DNA of 64,000 bases from Sphingomonas sp. FARSPH. Lineage in GTDB: Bacteria > Pseudomonadota > Alphaproteobacteria > Sphingomonadales > Sphingomonadaceae. The position numbers and the translations under genes were made by a program. Below are positions 25,065 to 33,496 of this stretch, piece by piece; the stretch's first letter is position 1, and every line of letters starts with the position of its first letter. The DNA lies in contig NZ_CP029985.1 of the NCBI RefSeq assembly GCF_003355005.1, positions 496,001 to 560,000 of the forward strand. The letters run 5' to 3'. Below the pieces are notes generated by a model. It was not told where the DNA came from, did no database searches, and was given only the letters and a program-made list of their open reading frames with translations.

Positions 25065-25472
25065 ATGAGACGCCTGTTCGTTCCGGCCCTCGTCGTCGCC
25101 CTCCTTCCCGCCGCGGTCACCGCGCAGACACCGGCGGCCACCGACACCGGCAAGGAAACCAGCATTCCCTTCGCCAGCAACGGTGGCCTCATCAACTGGC
25201 AGTCGGGGCCGCCCGACAGCGGCATCATCTACGTGCAGGACCGCACCTTGCGCTGGTACAAGGTGACGCTGAGCGGCCCCTGCGGCCAAGGGGCCATCGA
25301 CCCGCTCGGCCTCACCTACACGACCGACCCGACCGGCACGTTCGACCAATTCTCGCAGGTGCGCATCGGCCGCTTCCCCGATCAGACATGTGGGGTGGCG
25401 AGTATCCGCACCAGCGGGGCCCCGCCGGGACAGCCGGGCGCCGCCAAGGGTGCCAAGCCCGCCGACCGCTAA
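25065..25472 (+). CDS. Exported small protein, DUF6491-like
   Basis: A 135-residue protein with a Sec signal peptide (MRRLFVPALVVALLPAAVTAQ). The mature part IPFASNGGLINWQSG, GIIYVQDRTLRWYKVTLSGPC and QTCGVASI matches my recollection of the DUF6491 family common in sphingomonads; function unknown. Two cysteines (GPC and TCG) could form a disulfide in the periplasm. The C-terminus is Gly/Ala/Pro/Lys-rich. A good ribosome-binding site (GAGGAG) lies upstream. Confidence 0.65.
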   Translation: MRRLFVPALVVALLPAAVTAQTPAATDTGKETSIPFASNGGLINWQSGPPDSGIIYVQDRTLRWYKVTLSGPCGQGAIDPLGLTYTTDPTGTFDQFSQVRIGRFPDQTCGVASIRTSGAPPGQPGAAKGAKPADR

Positions 25473-25514
25473 CATCGCTTGCATCGCCGGCCGCCGTCGC
25501 TAGGCGGCGGGGCG

Positions 25515-26396
25515 ATGCACGGATGGATCATTCTCGACAAGCCGCTCGGACTCGGCTCGACGCAGGCGGTGTCCGCGGTCAAGCGCGCGCTGCGACAGGG
25601 CGGCTACGGCAAGGCGAAGGTCGGCCATGGCGGCACGCTCGACCCGCTGGCGACGGGCGTGCTGCCGATCGCGGTCGGCGAGGCGACGAAGCTTGCCGGG
25701 CGCATGCTCGACAGCGACAAGGCGTATGCCTTTACGATCCGGTTCGGCGAACAGACCGACACGCTGGATGCCGAAGGGTCGGTGGTCGCGACCTCGCCGG
25801 TGCGCCCGACGATGGCGCAGATCGACGGCGTGCTGCCGCGCTTCACCGGCCCGATATCGCAGGTGCCCCCTGCCTATTCCGCGCTGAAGGTGGATGGGAC
25901 CCGCGCCTACGACCTGGCGCGGGCAGGCGAAGAGGTGGTGCTGAAGAGCCGCGACGTCACGGTCCACGCGCTTCACGTCGCGGCTGACGGCGCTGGAGAG
26001 GTAACGCTGGAGGCCCATGTCTCCAAGGGGACGTACATCCGCTCCCTCGCCCGCGACATCGCGCTGGCACTCGGCAGCGTCGGCCACGTCACGATGCTGC
26101 GCCGGCTGAAGGCGGGGCCCTTCGACCTTGCCCATGCGATATCGCTGGACAAATTGAGCCAAGCCGGTATGGCGCGCGAGCTTGAACAGATACTCCTGCC
26201 GCTGAGGGCGGGGCTGGACGACATCCCGGCTCTGTCCCTCTCCCCCGATCAGGCAGGGGCGCTCCGCCAGGGACGCGTTCTGATCGGGATCGCCGCAGAC
26301 GATGGCCCGTATTTCGCGTGCGAGGGGGACACCCCGGTCGCGCTGGTATCGGTCGAGGGCCACGAGGCTCGCGTCGTCCGCGGTTTCAACCTGTGA
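25515..26396 (+). CDS. truB: tRNA pseudouridine(55) synthase TruB
   Basis: A 293-residue enzyme making pseudouridine 55 in the T loop of tRNAs. The catalytic Asp lies in HGGTLDPLATGVLPIAVGEATK. KAYAFTIRFGEQTDTLDAEG, QVPPAYSALKVDGTRAYDLAR and VSKGTYIRSLARDIA are the usual TruB stretches; a short C-terminal domain follows. ATG 25515 gives the family start MHGWIILDKPLG. The gene leads into rpsO 16 bases later, the conserved truB-rpsO-pnp order. Confidence 0.95.
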   Translation: MHGWIILDKPLGLGSTQAVSAVKRALRQGGYGKAKVGHGGTLDPLATGVLPIAVGEATKLAGRMLDSDKAYAFTIRFGEQTDTLDAEGSVVATSPVRPTMAQIDGVLPRFTGPISQVPPAYSALKVDGTRAYDLARAGEEVVLKSRDVTVHALHVAADGAGEVTLEAHVSKGTYIRSLARDIALALGSVGHVTMLRRLKAGPFDLAHAISLDKLSQAGMARELEQILLPLRAGLDDIPALSLSPDQAGALRQGRVLIGIAADDGPYFACEGDTPVALVSVEGHEARVVRGFNL

Positions 26397-26412
26397 TGTC
26401 GAGGATATACGC

Positions 26413-26682
26413 ATGACCATTACCGCAGAGCGCAAGGCCGAAGTCGTCAAGGAACACGCCCGCCAGGAAGGCGACACGGGTTCGCCCGAAGTGCAGGTGG
26501 CGATCCTGTCGGAGCGCATCCGCAACCTGACCGAGCATTTCAAGGGCCACGCCAAGGACAACCATTCGCGTCGCGGTCTGCTGATGCTGGTCAACAAGCG
26601 TCGCAGTCTGCTCGACTATCTCCGCCACAAGGATGGCGACCGGTATCTCGCGCTGATCGCGAAGCTCGGCCTTCGCAAGTAA
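26413..26682 (+). CDS. rpsO: 30S ribosomal protein S15
   Basis: An 89-residue primary 16S rRNA-binding protein. The full family sequence is visible: GDTGSPEVQVAILSERIRNL, HAKDNHSRRGLLMLVNKRR and LLDYLRHKDGDRYLALI. It follows truB by 16 bases and is closed by a strong intrinsic terminator. Confidence 0.98.
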   Translation: MTITAERKAEVVKEHARQEGDTGSPEVQVAILSERIRNLTEHFKGHAKDNHSRRGLLMLVNKRRSLLDYLRHKDGDRYLALIAKLGLRK

Positions 26683-26685
26683 ACG

Positions 26686-26714
26686 AAAAGGCGGCCTTCG
26701 GGTCGCCTTTTTCT
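26686..26714 (+). terminator. Rho-independent terminator after rpsO
   Basis: AAAAGGCGGCC (26686-26696) pairs with GGTCGCCTTTT through a TTCG tetraloop (26697-26700), followed by a T tract. One G-T pair interrupts an otherwise complete 11-bp stem. Confidence 0.9.
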
Positions 26715-26717
26715 CAT

Positions 26718-26800
26718 CCCGGCTGTATGCCGGGCACGGCGCGCAGCGGTGCATCGGCATCGCGCACGTCTTTCAGACTGGACCCCGGCCGTTGCCGGGG
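26718..26800 (+). promoter_or_regulatory. Hairpin-containing leader upstream of pnp
   Basis: Two small hairpins are visible: CCCGGC/GCCGGG (26718-26734) and CCCCGGC/GCCGGGG around CGTT (26783-26800). In E. coli a pnp leader hairpin is cut by RNase III for autoregulation; an equivalent role here is inference. Confidence 0.3.
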
Positions 26801-26901
26801 CGGTAAACGGGGTCAGGCAATCCGGTCGGCCCCACCGAGCCAATCACGGCTCTCTCATAGGCCCCCGCCGCATAGGGCGCGCGGGAGTGAAGGAAATACC
26901 A

Positions 26902-29250
26902 ATGTTCGATACCAAGAAGGTGGAAATCGAGTGGGGCGGCAAGACGCTGACGCTCGAAACGGGCCGCGTTGCCCGCCAGGCCGACGGCGCGGTGCTCGCG
27001 ACCCTCGGCGAAACGGTCGTGCTGTGCGCCGTCACCGCTGCGAAGAGCGTCAAGGAAGGCCAGGACTTCTTCCCGCTGACCGTCCACTATCAGGAAAAGT
27101 ATTCCGCGGCCGGCCGCATCCCCGGCGGCTTCTTCAAGCGCGAGCGCGGCGCCACCGAGCGTGAGACGCTGATCAGCCGCCTGATCGACCGTCCCGTCCG
27201 CCCGCTGTTCCCCGAAGGCTTCTACAACGAGATCAACTGCATCGCGCAGGTCCTCTCGTACGACGGCGAGAACGAGCCCGACATCCTCGCGATGATCGCC
27301 GCCTCCGCCGCGCTCACCATCTCGGGCGTCCCCTTCATGGGTCCGATCGGCTGCGCGCGCGTCGGCTACAAGGATGGCGAATACCAGCTGAACCCGACCG
27401 ACGGCGAAGTCGCCACGGGTGAGCTCGACCTGGTCGTCGCCGCGACGCACGACGCCGTGATGATGGTCGAATCGGAAGCCAAGGAGCTGTCCGAAGACGT
27501 AATGCTGGGCGCGGTCATGTTCGCGCACCGGGCGTCGCAGCAGGTCATCGACGCGATCATCGACCTTGCCGAAAAGTCGGCGAAGGATCCGTGGGACGTC
27601 GACATCACCGATCCCACCAAGGCGTGGGTGGAAAAGCTGCGCCCGACCTTCGCCAAGAAGATCGGCGCCGCGTACAAGAACGTGAAGAAGGCGGAACGCC
27701 AGGCCGCGCTGACCGCGCTCAAGGCCGAGCTGAAGACGATGACCGCCGACGAGGCGCCGGTCGAGGCGCTGAAGGCGAGCAAGGCGTTCAAGAAGCTGGA
27801 AGCCGAAGTCGTCCGCACCGCCATCCTGAAGGACGGCCGCCGCATCGACGGCCGCGACACCAAGACGGTGCGCCCGATCGCGGCGGAGGTCCACTTCCTG
27901 CCGCGCGCGCATGGGTCCGCGCTGTTCACCCGCGGCGAGACGCAGACGATCGCGACGACGACGCTGGGCACCCGCGACGCGGAACAGATGGTCGACGGCC
28001 TCGGTGGCCTGACCTACCAGCATTTCATGCTGCACTATAACTTCCCGCCCTATTCGGTCGGCGAAGTCGGCCGCTTCGGCGCGCCGGGGCGCCGCGAGAT
28101 CGGTCACGGCAAGCTGGCGTGGCGTGCGCTGCACCCGGTGCTGCCGACGAAGGAGGAATTCCCCTACACGATCCGCGTCACCAGCGACATCACCGAGTCG
28201 AACGGCTCGTCGTCGATGGCCAGCGTCTGCGGCGGTTCGCTGTCGATGATGGACGCGGGCGTGCCGCTGAAGCGCCCCGTATCGGGTATCGCGATGGGCC
28301 TGATCCTGGAGGGCAAGGACTTCGCCGTCCTGTCCGACATCCTGGGTGACGAGGATCATCTGGGCGACATGGACTTCAAGGTCGCCGGCACCAGCGAGGG
28401 CATCACCAGCCTTCAGATGGACATCAAGATCGCCGGCATCACCGAGGAGATCATGAAGGTCGCGTTGCGCCAAGCGCACGAAGGCCGCGCGCACATCCTC
28501 GCCGAGATGAACAAGGCGCTGGGCGAGACCCGCTCGGAGCTGTCGGCCCATGCGCCGCGCATCGAGACCTTCACGATCGACAAGTCGAAGATCCGCGAAG
28601 TGATCGGCACCGGCGGCAAGGTGATCCGCGAGATCGTCGCCACCACCGGCGCCAAGGTCGACATCGACGACGAGGGCGTCATCAAGGTCTCCTCGTCCGA
28701 CCCGTCGCAGATCGAAGCCGCGATCAAGTGGATCAAGGGCCTCGTCGAGGAAGCCGAAGTCGGCAAGGTCTATGACGGCAAGGTCGTCAACCTCGTCGAT
28801 TTCGGTGCGTTCGTGAATTTCATGGGTGGCAAGGACGGCCTCGTCCACGTCTCCGAGATCAAGAACGAGCGTGTCGAGAAGGTGTCCGACGTCCTTTCGG
28901 AAGGCCAGGCCGTGAAGGTCAAGGTCCTCGAGATCGATCCGCGCGGCAAGGTGCGCCTGTCGATGCGCGTCGTCGATCAGGAGACTGGCGCCGAGCTGGA
29001 AGACACCCGTCCGGCGCGTGCGCCGCGTGAGGGTGGCGACCGTGGCCCCCGCGGTGATCGTGGCGGCGATCGCGGCCCGCGTCGCGACGGCGGCGACCGT
29101 GACGGTCGCGGCCCGCGCCGTGACCGCGGCGATCGGGGCGGCGACCGCGGCCCGCGCCGCGAGCGTGGCGAAGGCGGCAACGGCGGTGGCAACGACGACG
29201 GCCCCGCCCCCGACTTCGCGCCGGCCTTCCTGACCGGCGATCGCGACTGA
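26902..29250 (+). CDS. pnp: Polyribonucleotide nucleotidyltransferase (PNPase)
   Basis: A 782-residue phosphorolytic 3'-5' exoribonuclease. Two RNase PH cores are linked by a helical domain; the second core has FTRGETQTIATTTLGT, YNFPPYSVGE, GRREIGHG and the catalytic-site region GDEDHLGDMDFKVAGT. The KH domain (KIREVIGTGGKVIREI) and the S1 domain (GKVYDGKVVNLVDFGAFVNF) follow. The last 75 or so residues are an Arg/Gly/Asp-rich repeat tail (DRGPRGDRGGDRGPRRD and similar). ATG 26902 yields MFDTKKVEIEWGG. It is followed by a strong terminator. Confidence 0.97.
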   Translation: MFDTKKVEIEWGGKTLTLETGRVARQADGAVLATLGETVVLCAVTAAKSVKEGQDFFPLTVHYQEKYSAAGRIPGGFFKRERGATERETLISRLIDRPVRPLFPEGFYNEINCIAQVLSYDGENEPDILAMIAASAALTISGVPFMGPIGCARVGYKDGEYQLNPTDGEVATGELDLVVAATHDAVMMVESEAKELSEDVMLGAVMFAHRASQQVIDAIIDLAEKSAKDPWDVDITDPTKAWVEKLRPTFAKKIGAAYKNVKKAERQAALTALKAELKTMTADEAPVEALKASKAFKKLEAEVVRTAILKDGRRIDGRDTKTVRPIAAEVHFLPRAHGSALFTRGETQTIATTTLGTRDAEQMVDGLGGLTYQHFMLHYNFPPYSVGEVGRFGAPGRREIGHGKLAWRALHPVLPTKEEFPYTIRVTSDITESNGSSSMASVCGGSLSMMDAGVPLKRPVSGIAMGLILEGKDFAVLSDILGDEDHLGDMDFKVAGTSEGITSLQMDIKIAGITEEIMKVALRQAHEGRAHILAEMNKALGETRSELSAHAPRIETFTIDKSKIREVIGTGGKVIREIVATTGAKVDIDDEGVIKVSSSDPSQIEAAIKWIKGLVEEAEVGKVYDGKVVNLVDFGAFVNFMGGKDGLVHVSEIKNERVEKVSDVLSEGQAVKVKVLEIDPRGKVRLSMRVVDQETGAELEDTRPARAPREGGDRGPRGDRGGDRGPRRDGGDRDGRGPRRDRGDRGGDRGPRRERGEGGNGGGNDDGPAPDFAPAFLTGDRD

Positions 29251-29273
29251 TCGTCGGCGTAATGCCAAAGGAG

Positions 29274-29304
29274 AAGGCCCGGTGGCGACACCGGGCCTTT
29301 TTTT
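29274..29304 (+). terminator. Rho-independent terminator after pnp
   Basis: AAGGCCCGGTG (29274-29284) pairs perfectly with CACCGGGCCTT (29289-29299) around a GCGA loop, followed by a run of seven T. Confidence 0.93.
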
Positions 29305-29400
29305 ATGCCGTCCGCGGAGCCTTTACGGCGCGTGTCCGTCGCCGCCGCTACGGCCGGATCAAACGCCGGAACGGGATACATCGAGACGGCCCCTCCCATT

Positions 29401-29490
29401 TGTCATGCCGGACTCGTTCCGGCACGGTTCCGCAAGCGATCACCGGTCGGTCGTGCGGCGGAGTGGATGCCGGAACGAGTCCGACATGAC
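29401..29490. repeat. Class E inverted repeat
   Basis: TGTCATGCCGGACTCGTTCC (from 29401) is mirrored by the right end containing CCGGAACGAGTCCGACATGA. A compact single-hairpin relative is at 44946-44980. The stretch from 29305 to 29594 holds this element and no gene. Confidence 0.8.
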
Positions 29491-29594
29491 GAAATAAGGC
29501 CCCAGCCTGCTCCGGCGCACGGAGGCACGCACAGCCGAAGAGCGCGTATGCGACCTCGGGCTCCAGCCTGCCCGAAAGCTCGGCCAAACCGCCC

Positions 29595-29969
29595 CTAGCG
29601 CCACAACCTTTCGGTCGCGAGCCGCAGCCCCCGGGGCGACACCGGCTTTTCGCAGCGCGGCAGATGGTGGTAGATTTCGGGAATCACCATCTCGTCATAA
29701 CCGCTGGTCAGCAGGACCGGCACGCCCTCGTCGAGCAACATGTCGATCAGCGGATAGACCATCGTCTCGCGCAGATTGATGTCTAGCACCGCCGCGTCGA
29801 CCGTATCGGGTCCGCTCGCCAGTCGCAGGCCCTGCGATAGCGATGCGGCCGGGCCCAGCACGCATGCGCCCGCGATCCGGAGCTCGCGCGCGATGTCGTC
29901 GGCGATCAGATACTCGTCCTCGACGACGAGAATGTGTTTTCCGACGAGTGGCCCAGGCATCGCCGTCAT
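29595..29969 (-). CDS. Single-domain response regulator
   Basis: A 124-residue receiver domain with no output domain. ILVVEDEYLIADDI holds the acidic pocket. Asp63 (AAVLDINLRE) is the phosphoacceptor, and Lys108 (RCEKPV) the conserved lysine. ATG 29969 has a well-spaced GGGAG ribosome-binding site. Such stand-alone receivers commonly partner HWE kinases in sphingomonads, and one is encoded at 30814-31791. It is divergent from the Crp/Fnr gene, leaving about 110 bases for shared control. Confidence 0.88.
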   Translation of the reverse strand: MTAMPGPLVGKHILVVEDEYLIADDIARELRIAGACVLGPAASLSQGLRLASGPDTVDAAVLDINLRETMVYPLIDMLLDEGVPVLLTSGYDEMVIPEIYHHLPRCEKPVSPRGLRLATERLWR

Positions 29970-30080
29970 TCGCTTACTCCCTGTGACATAAGGGATACCC
30001 CCAAACGTCTCAATCGAGCGCTAACATGGGTGAGCGATACCGTACCGAAGTTGATGCCATGGTCGGACATGCCGGATGTC

Positions 30081-30821
30081 ATGCCTAATCCCCTGATCGC
30101 GCGCCTCGGTCGTTACGTCCGGCTCTCGCCGGAGGAGCGCGCGCTGGTCGAGCGGGCGGTTGCGGGGCCGGACATCCTCGTGCGCCAGCGCCGCGACCTG
30201 ATCCGCGAGGGCGATCCACCGCGCGGGGCATCGCTGATCCTCGAAGGCTGGGCGTTCCGGTATAAGACGCTGGAGGATGGCCGCCGCCAGATCGTCGCGC
30301 TACACCTACCAGGCGACCTGTGTGACCTGCACGGCTACATCCTCAACGAAATGGACCATTCGGTAGGCGCGCTGACCAACGTGCGCTACGTGGAGATCGG
30401 CCGCAACCGGATCGAGGAACTCGCCACGCACAGCCCGCGGCTGACGCACGCATTCTGGTGGGACACGCTGACCAAGTCGGCGATCCTGCGCGAATGGATC
30501 GTCAATTTGGGTCAGCGCGACGCGCTGGAACGGCTGGCGCATCTGTTCTGCGAACTCTTCTATCGCCTGCGCGCGGTCGGGCTGGCGGAAGGCAACCGAT
30601 GCGATATCCCGCTGACGCAGACCGATCTGGCCGAAACCACAGGCATGACTCCCGTCCATGTCAACCGCATGGTGCAGGAACTGCGCGCGCGGGGGCTGAT
30701 CCGCTGGAAGAGCGGCGTGTTCGAGGCGCTCGATCTCGACGGGCTGTGCGAAGTGGCGATGTTCAACGCGGGCTATCTGCACCTCGACCAGGAGGGCCGA
30801 ACGCTGGACGCCGATGATTGA
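30081..30821 (+). CDS. Crp/Fnr-family transcriptional regulator
   Basis: A 246-residue regulator. The cyclic-nucleotide-binding-like barrel spans about 20-140 (LIREGDPPRGASLILEGWAFRYKT, LPGDLCDLHGYIL). The winged helix near the C-terminus contains LTQTDLAETTGMTPVHVNRMVQELRARGLI. There is no N-terminal cysteine cluster, so it is not an FNR-type iron-sulfur sensor; the ligand is unknown. Starts at 30069 and 30054 are also possible. The downstream HWE kinase overlaps it by 8 bases, so they are co-transcribed. Confidence 0.85.
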   Translation: MPNPLIARLGRYVRLSPEERALVERAVAGPDILVRQRRDLIREGDPPRGASLILEGWAFRYKTLEDGRRQIVALHLPGDLCDLHGYILNEMDHSVGALTNVRYVEIGRNRIEELATHSPRLTHAFWWDTLTKSAILREWIVNLGQRDALERLAHLFCELFYRLRAVGLAEGNRCDIPLTQTDLAETTGMTPVHVNRMVQELRARGLIRWKSGVFEALDLDGLCEVAMFNAGYLHLDQEGRTLDADD

Positions 30822-31791
30822 CCGCGCCGAGCCCCCTTTCCCTGAGACGCCCGGCCTCTGCGCGGGCTGGCGCGGCACGCCGGACGGGCGCTGCCTGTGG
30901 ATCGCGCCGTGCTGGGCGACGCTGACCGGCCAGAGCGAGGGAGCGTGGCTCGACCTCGGCTGGCTGGAGCGTATCCACCCCGACGATCGCGGGGCGCTAC
31001 GCGGCATGTGGGCGGATGCGCAGGCGCGTGGCAGCGGCATGGTCGATCTGCGCGTTCTCCTTGCGGGCGAGAGCGGCTATCGCTGGCTGCGCATCCAGGC
31101 GATGCGCGAAGCTGAGGCGGACGGCGGGCAATGGATAGCGACCGCAGTCGACGTCGACGATCTGTATCGCGCGCTGGACGGCGAACGGATGCGGCGGCTG
31201 GCGTTGCAGCACCGCGTACGCAACACGCTGGCGGTGATCCGCTCGATCGCGCGGCGCACCGCGGAAACCAGCGACACGGTGGAGGCGTATCGCGCGCGCT
31301 TCGACGGCCGGATCGCCGCCTTCGCCCGTGTGCAGGGCCATGTGATTCGTGCCGGCGGCCGTGGCATCGACCTTGAGTCGCTGCTCGCGGACGAACTGCT
31401 CGCGCACCGCATCGGCCCGCGCCATCGCGTCGATTACGGCGGCACCGACGTACGGCTGTCGCCCCGCCTCGCCGACCAATTGGGCTTGGCATTGCACGAA
31501 CTGATCGCCAATGCCGGCCAGTTCGGGGCGCTCGGCGACGCCGACGGGCGGTTGACGATCCGCTGGTGGATGCAGGAAACGCAGCCGGTCCCGGTGCTGC
31601 ACCTCGACTGGCGCGAGGACCTGACCGGCACGACAATCGCGGCGCCCGACCATGAGGGGTTCGGGCTGGAACTGCTGACCCGCAGCCTGCGCTACGAGAT
31701 CGACGCCGAGGTCACGCTCGATTTCCGGCCGGAGGGGCTGCACGCGGTCCTGCGCATCCCGTTGGTGGCCGCTCACGCGACGGCCGGCTGA
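30814..31791 (+). CDS. PAS-HWE histidine kinase
   Basis: A 325-residue cytoplasmic sensor kinase. Residues about 10-115 are a PAS fold (WIAPCWATLTGQ, IHPDDRGALRGMWADAQ, WIATAVDVDD). The dimerisation and phosphoacceptor helix has His133 in LALQHRVRNTLAVIRSIARRT. The ATP-binding domain carries Asn233 in LALHELIANAGQFGALG and ends with GFGLELLTRSLRYE. HWE kinases usually phosphorylate stand-alone receivers; one is divergently encoded 0.85 kb away. No membrane segment is present, so the signal is probably intracellular. Confidence 0.88.
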   Translation: MIDRAEPPFPETPGLCAGWRGTPDGRCLWIAPCWATLTGQSEGAWLDLGWLERIHPDDRGALRGMWADAQARGSGMVDLRVLLAGESGYRWLRIQAMREAEADGGQWIATAVDVDDLYRALDGERMRRLALQHRVRNTLAVIRSIARRTAETSDTVEAYRARFDGRIAAFARVQGHVIRAGGRGIDLESLLADELLAHRIGPRHRVDYGGTDVRLSPRLADQLGLALHELIANAGQFGALGDADGRLTIRWWMQETQPVPVLHLDWREDLTGTTIAAPDHEGFGLELLTRSLRYEIDAEVTLDFRPEGLHAVLRIPLVAAHATAG

Positions 31792-31832
31792 ACCCTGCCG
31801 CAGGCCGGCGCCGGCGGCGGCGATCGCGCCTC

Positions 31833-32621
31833 TTACTGGCGATAGCCGGGATCGATCCGATCGAGCTTGCGCAGCAGCGCCGGCCAGGCGAGCGCCTGCG
31901 CCAGCATGCCCATGCCCTTGGGGCTGGACTGTTGCGCGACCTTCGCCTCGACGCCCTGCGGCGGCGCGTTGAGATGCTCCTTGCCCGCCGACAGCATCAG
32001 CACCTGCGCCTCGCATGCGCGCTCGAGGAAATAGAGCCGCACGAAACACGCGCCCACCGTCTCGCCGACCGCCAGCGTGCCGTGGTTGCGCAGGATCATC
32101 GCGTTGCGCGTGCCGAGGTCGGCGACCAGCCGTTCGCGCTCATCGAGGTCGGTCGCGATCCCCTCGTAATCGTGATAGGCGACGTCGTGGCTCGCGATCA
32201 TCGCGGTCTGCGTATGCGGCAACAGGCCGAATTCCATCGCGCTCACCGCCTGTCCGTGCGGCGTATGGAGGTGCATCACCGCCGCGGCATCCTCGCGCGC
32301 CATGTGGATCGCGGAATGGATGGTGAAGCCCGCCGGGTTGACCGGGTGGCTGCTCGGGCCCACCGGCGCGCCGTTGACGTCGATCTTCACCAGGCTCGAC
32401 GCGGTGATCTCCTCGAACATCATGTCGTACGGGTTGATGAGGAAATGGTGCTCCGGCCCCGGCACACGCGCCGACAAATGCGTGAAGATGAGGTCGTCCC
32501 ACCCGTATAGCGCGACCAGCCGATAGGCGGCGGCAAGGTCGACACGCGCCTGCCATTCCTCGGGGCTCATCGTCGTGGGCGTGTCCGCAGGGGACGGCGC
32601 AGGGGCGATCGCAGTGGCCAT
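31833..32621 (-). CDS. Class II aldolase/adducin-family protein
   Basis: A 262-residue protein of the zinc-dependent class II aldolase/adducin fold. Zinc-site histidines are visible in AVMHLHTPHGQAVSAM and in ILRNHGTLAVGETV; LIFTHLSARVPGPEHHFLINP is the substrate loop region. The usual fuculose-phosphate aldolase acid is not obvious, and many such proteins are uncharacterised. ATG 32621 has GGAGAG in front of it. It is divergent from the small ORF at 32788. Confidence 0.82.
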   Translation of the reverse strand: MATAIAPAPSPADTPTTMSPEEWQARVDLAAAYRLVALYGWDDLIFTHLSARVPGPEHHFLINPYDMMFEEITASSLVKIDVNGAPVGPSSHPVNPAGFTIHSAIHMAREDAAAVMHLHTPHGQAVSAMEFGLLPHTQTAMIASHDVAYHDYEGIATDLDERERLVADLGTRNAMILRNHGTLAVGETVGACFVRLYFLERACEAQVLMLSAGKEHLNAPPQGVEAKVAQQSSPKGMGMLAQALAWPALLRKLDRIDPGYRQ

Positions 32622-32787
32622 GGCATCTCTCCGATTGTTCTTTGCCACCGATGCTATCGCGTCGCGCGCCGCTCCGCAATCGCAGGGCGCGCCGGCCCAC
32701 TGATGCAGGTAAACGCATTTTGCCCGAAAATATCGTATGAAGACATGGTGTTGGCCAAACCGTGCCGATGTTGCGACGGAGAGAACC

Positions 32788-32985
32788 ATGCCTGTCACAC
32801 CGATGACCGACGCTGAACGTCATCAGCTCTATTACGAACGCCGCGAGGAGCAGGAGCGCCATCTGGCGACTCATGCCGGATCACCGGAAGGGCGGATCGT
32901 CCATCTGGAACTGGCGGATCGCTATGCCGCGCTCGCGCAGGATCGCGGCTCGGACCGACGCTCGCGGCTGACGATCCGCGTCTGA
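32788..32985 (+). CDS. Small hypothetical protein
   Basis: Sixty-five residues starting MPVTPMTDAERHQLYYERREEQER, highly charged and predicted helical. A GGAGAG ribosome-binding site lies directly upstream of ATG 32788. The IVHLELADRYAALAQDR stretch resembles short stress- or ribosome-associated proteins seen in sphingomonads, but no family can be named. The upstream in-frame extension to 32737 has no translation signal. Confidence 0.55.
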   Translation: MPVTPMTDAERHQLYYERREEQERHLATHAGSPEGRIVHLELADRYAALAQDRGSDRRSRLTIRV

Positions 32986-33015
32986 CGGAATCGCCGCGGC
33001 GGTAACCTGTGGAAA

Positions 33016-33395
33016 GGGTCCGGGGGGTTCTGTTGCCCGGCCCCCCCGGCGGCCGCTGGAGTCCCCTTCTGTTGCCCGGTGGGGTCCGACCGCGCTATCT
33101 TGGTGTAACCTTAGGCCGCGAGGCCCTCAGTTACGCCGCAATCGCGAGTGCTTCGTTATCGTTGGCACTTGTGTAATGGGCCGTTGCGGTGGTCCCATTC
33201 CGAGCGAAAACAGCGCCTTTCAACACACGTCGATCCTGGTTCGGCCCCATCAGCGAAGCTGAGTCGCCCGGCGACACGCTTCATGCGTGGCGCCATGCGG
33301 ATCAGCTGCGATGGTGGAGCCGCCGGGTACTGCCCCCGGGTCCGCTGCGCCTATTTCACGCCGCAGTTTATCGCCATAGCCGGCTGGAAGCCGAC
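33016..33395 (-). ncRNA. ssrA: Circularly permuted two-piece tmRNA
   Basis: Rescues stalled ribosomes by trans-translation. On the minus strand the acceptor piece comes first and ends TCCACCA at 33318-33312, preceded by a T arm with CCGGG/CCCGG stem (33339-33323). An intervening segment of about 63 bases follows. The coding piece then starts GGGGCC at 33248, continuing GAACCAGGATCGACG, and GGGGCC pairs with GGCTCC, including the G3-U70 alanine identity pair. The tag frame (33166-33131) encodes ANDNEALAIAA and a TAA stop. Two hairpin/pseudoknot units sharing CCGGGCAACAGAA follow. Outer ends are approximate. Confidence 0.93.
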
Positions 33396-33401
33396 GATCC
33401 G

Positions 33402-33430
33402 GATATAGGCGCGCCCAACCGTCGCCGCAA
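33402..33430 (-). promoter_or_regulatory. ssrA: Probable ssrA promoter
   Basis: On the minus strand TTGCGG (33430-33425) and TATATC (33407-33402) are separated by exactly 17 bases, just upstream of the tmRNA acceptor piece. This would start transcription near 33395. Confidence 0.5.
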
Positions 33431-33496
33431 TGGCCGTGGCGCGATGCGGCGACACGCCTTTCGCTCGCCACAATAAACGCGCATAGGGCGGCGATC

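Noticed and set aside
26773..29268. 831-codon minus-strand frame opposite pnp
   Set aside because: Shadow of a conserved gene flanked by its own terminator; no independent start signal.
33148..33476. Two overlapping plus-strand hypothetical ORFs
   Set aside because: They lie across the tmRNA gene; the RNA features on the minus strand (CCA end, GGGGCC start, tag frame) explain the region better.
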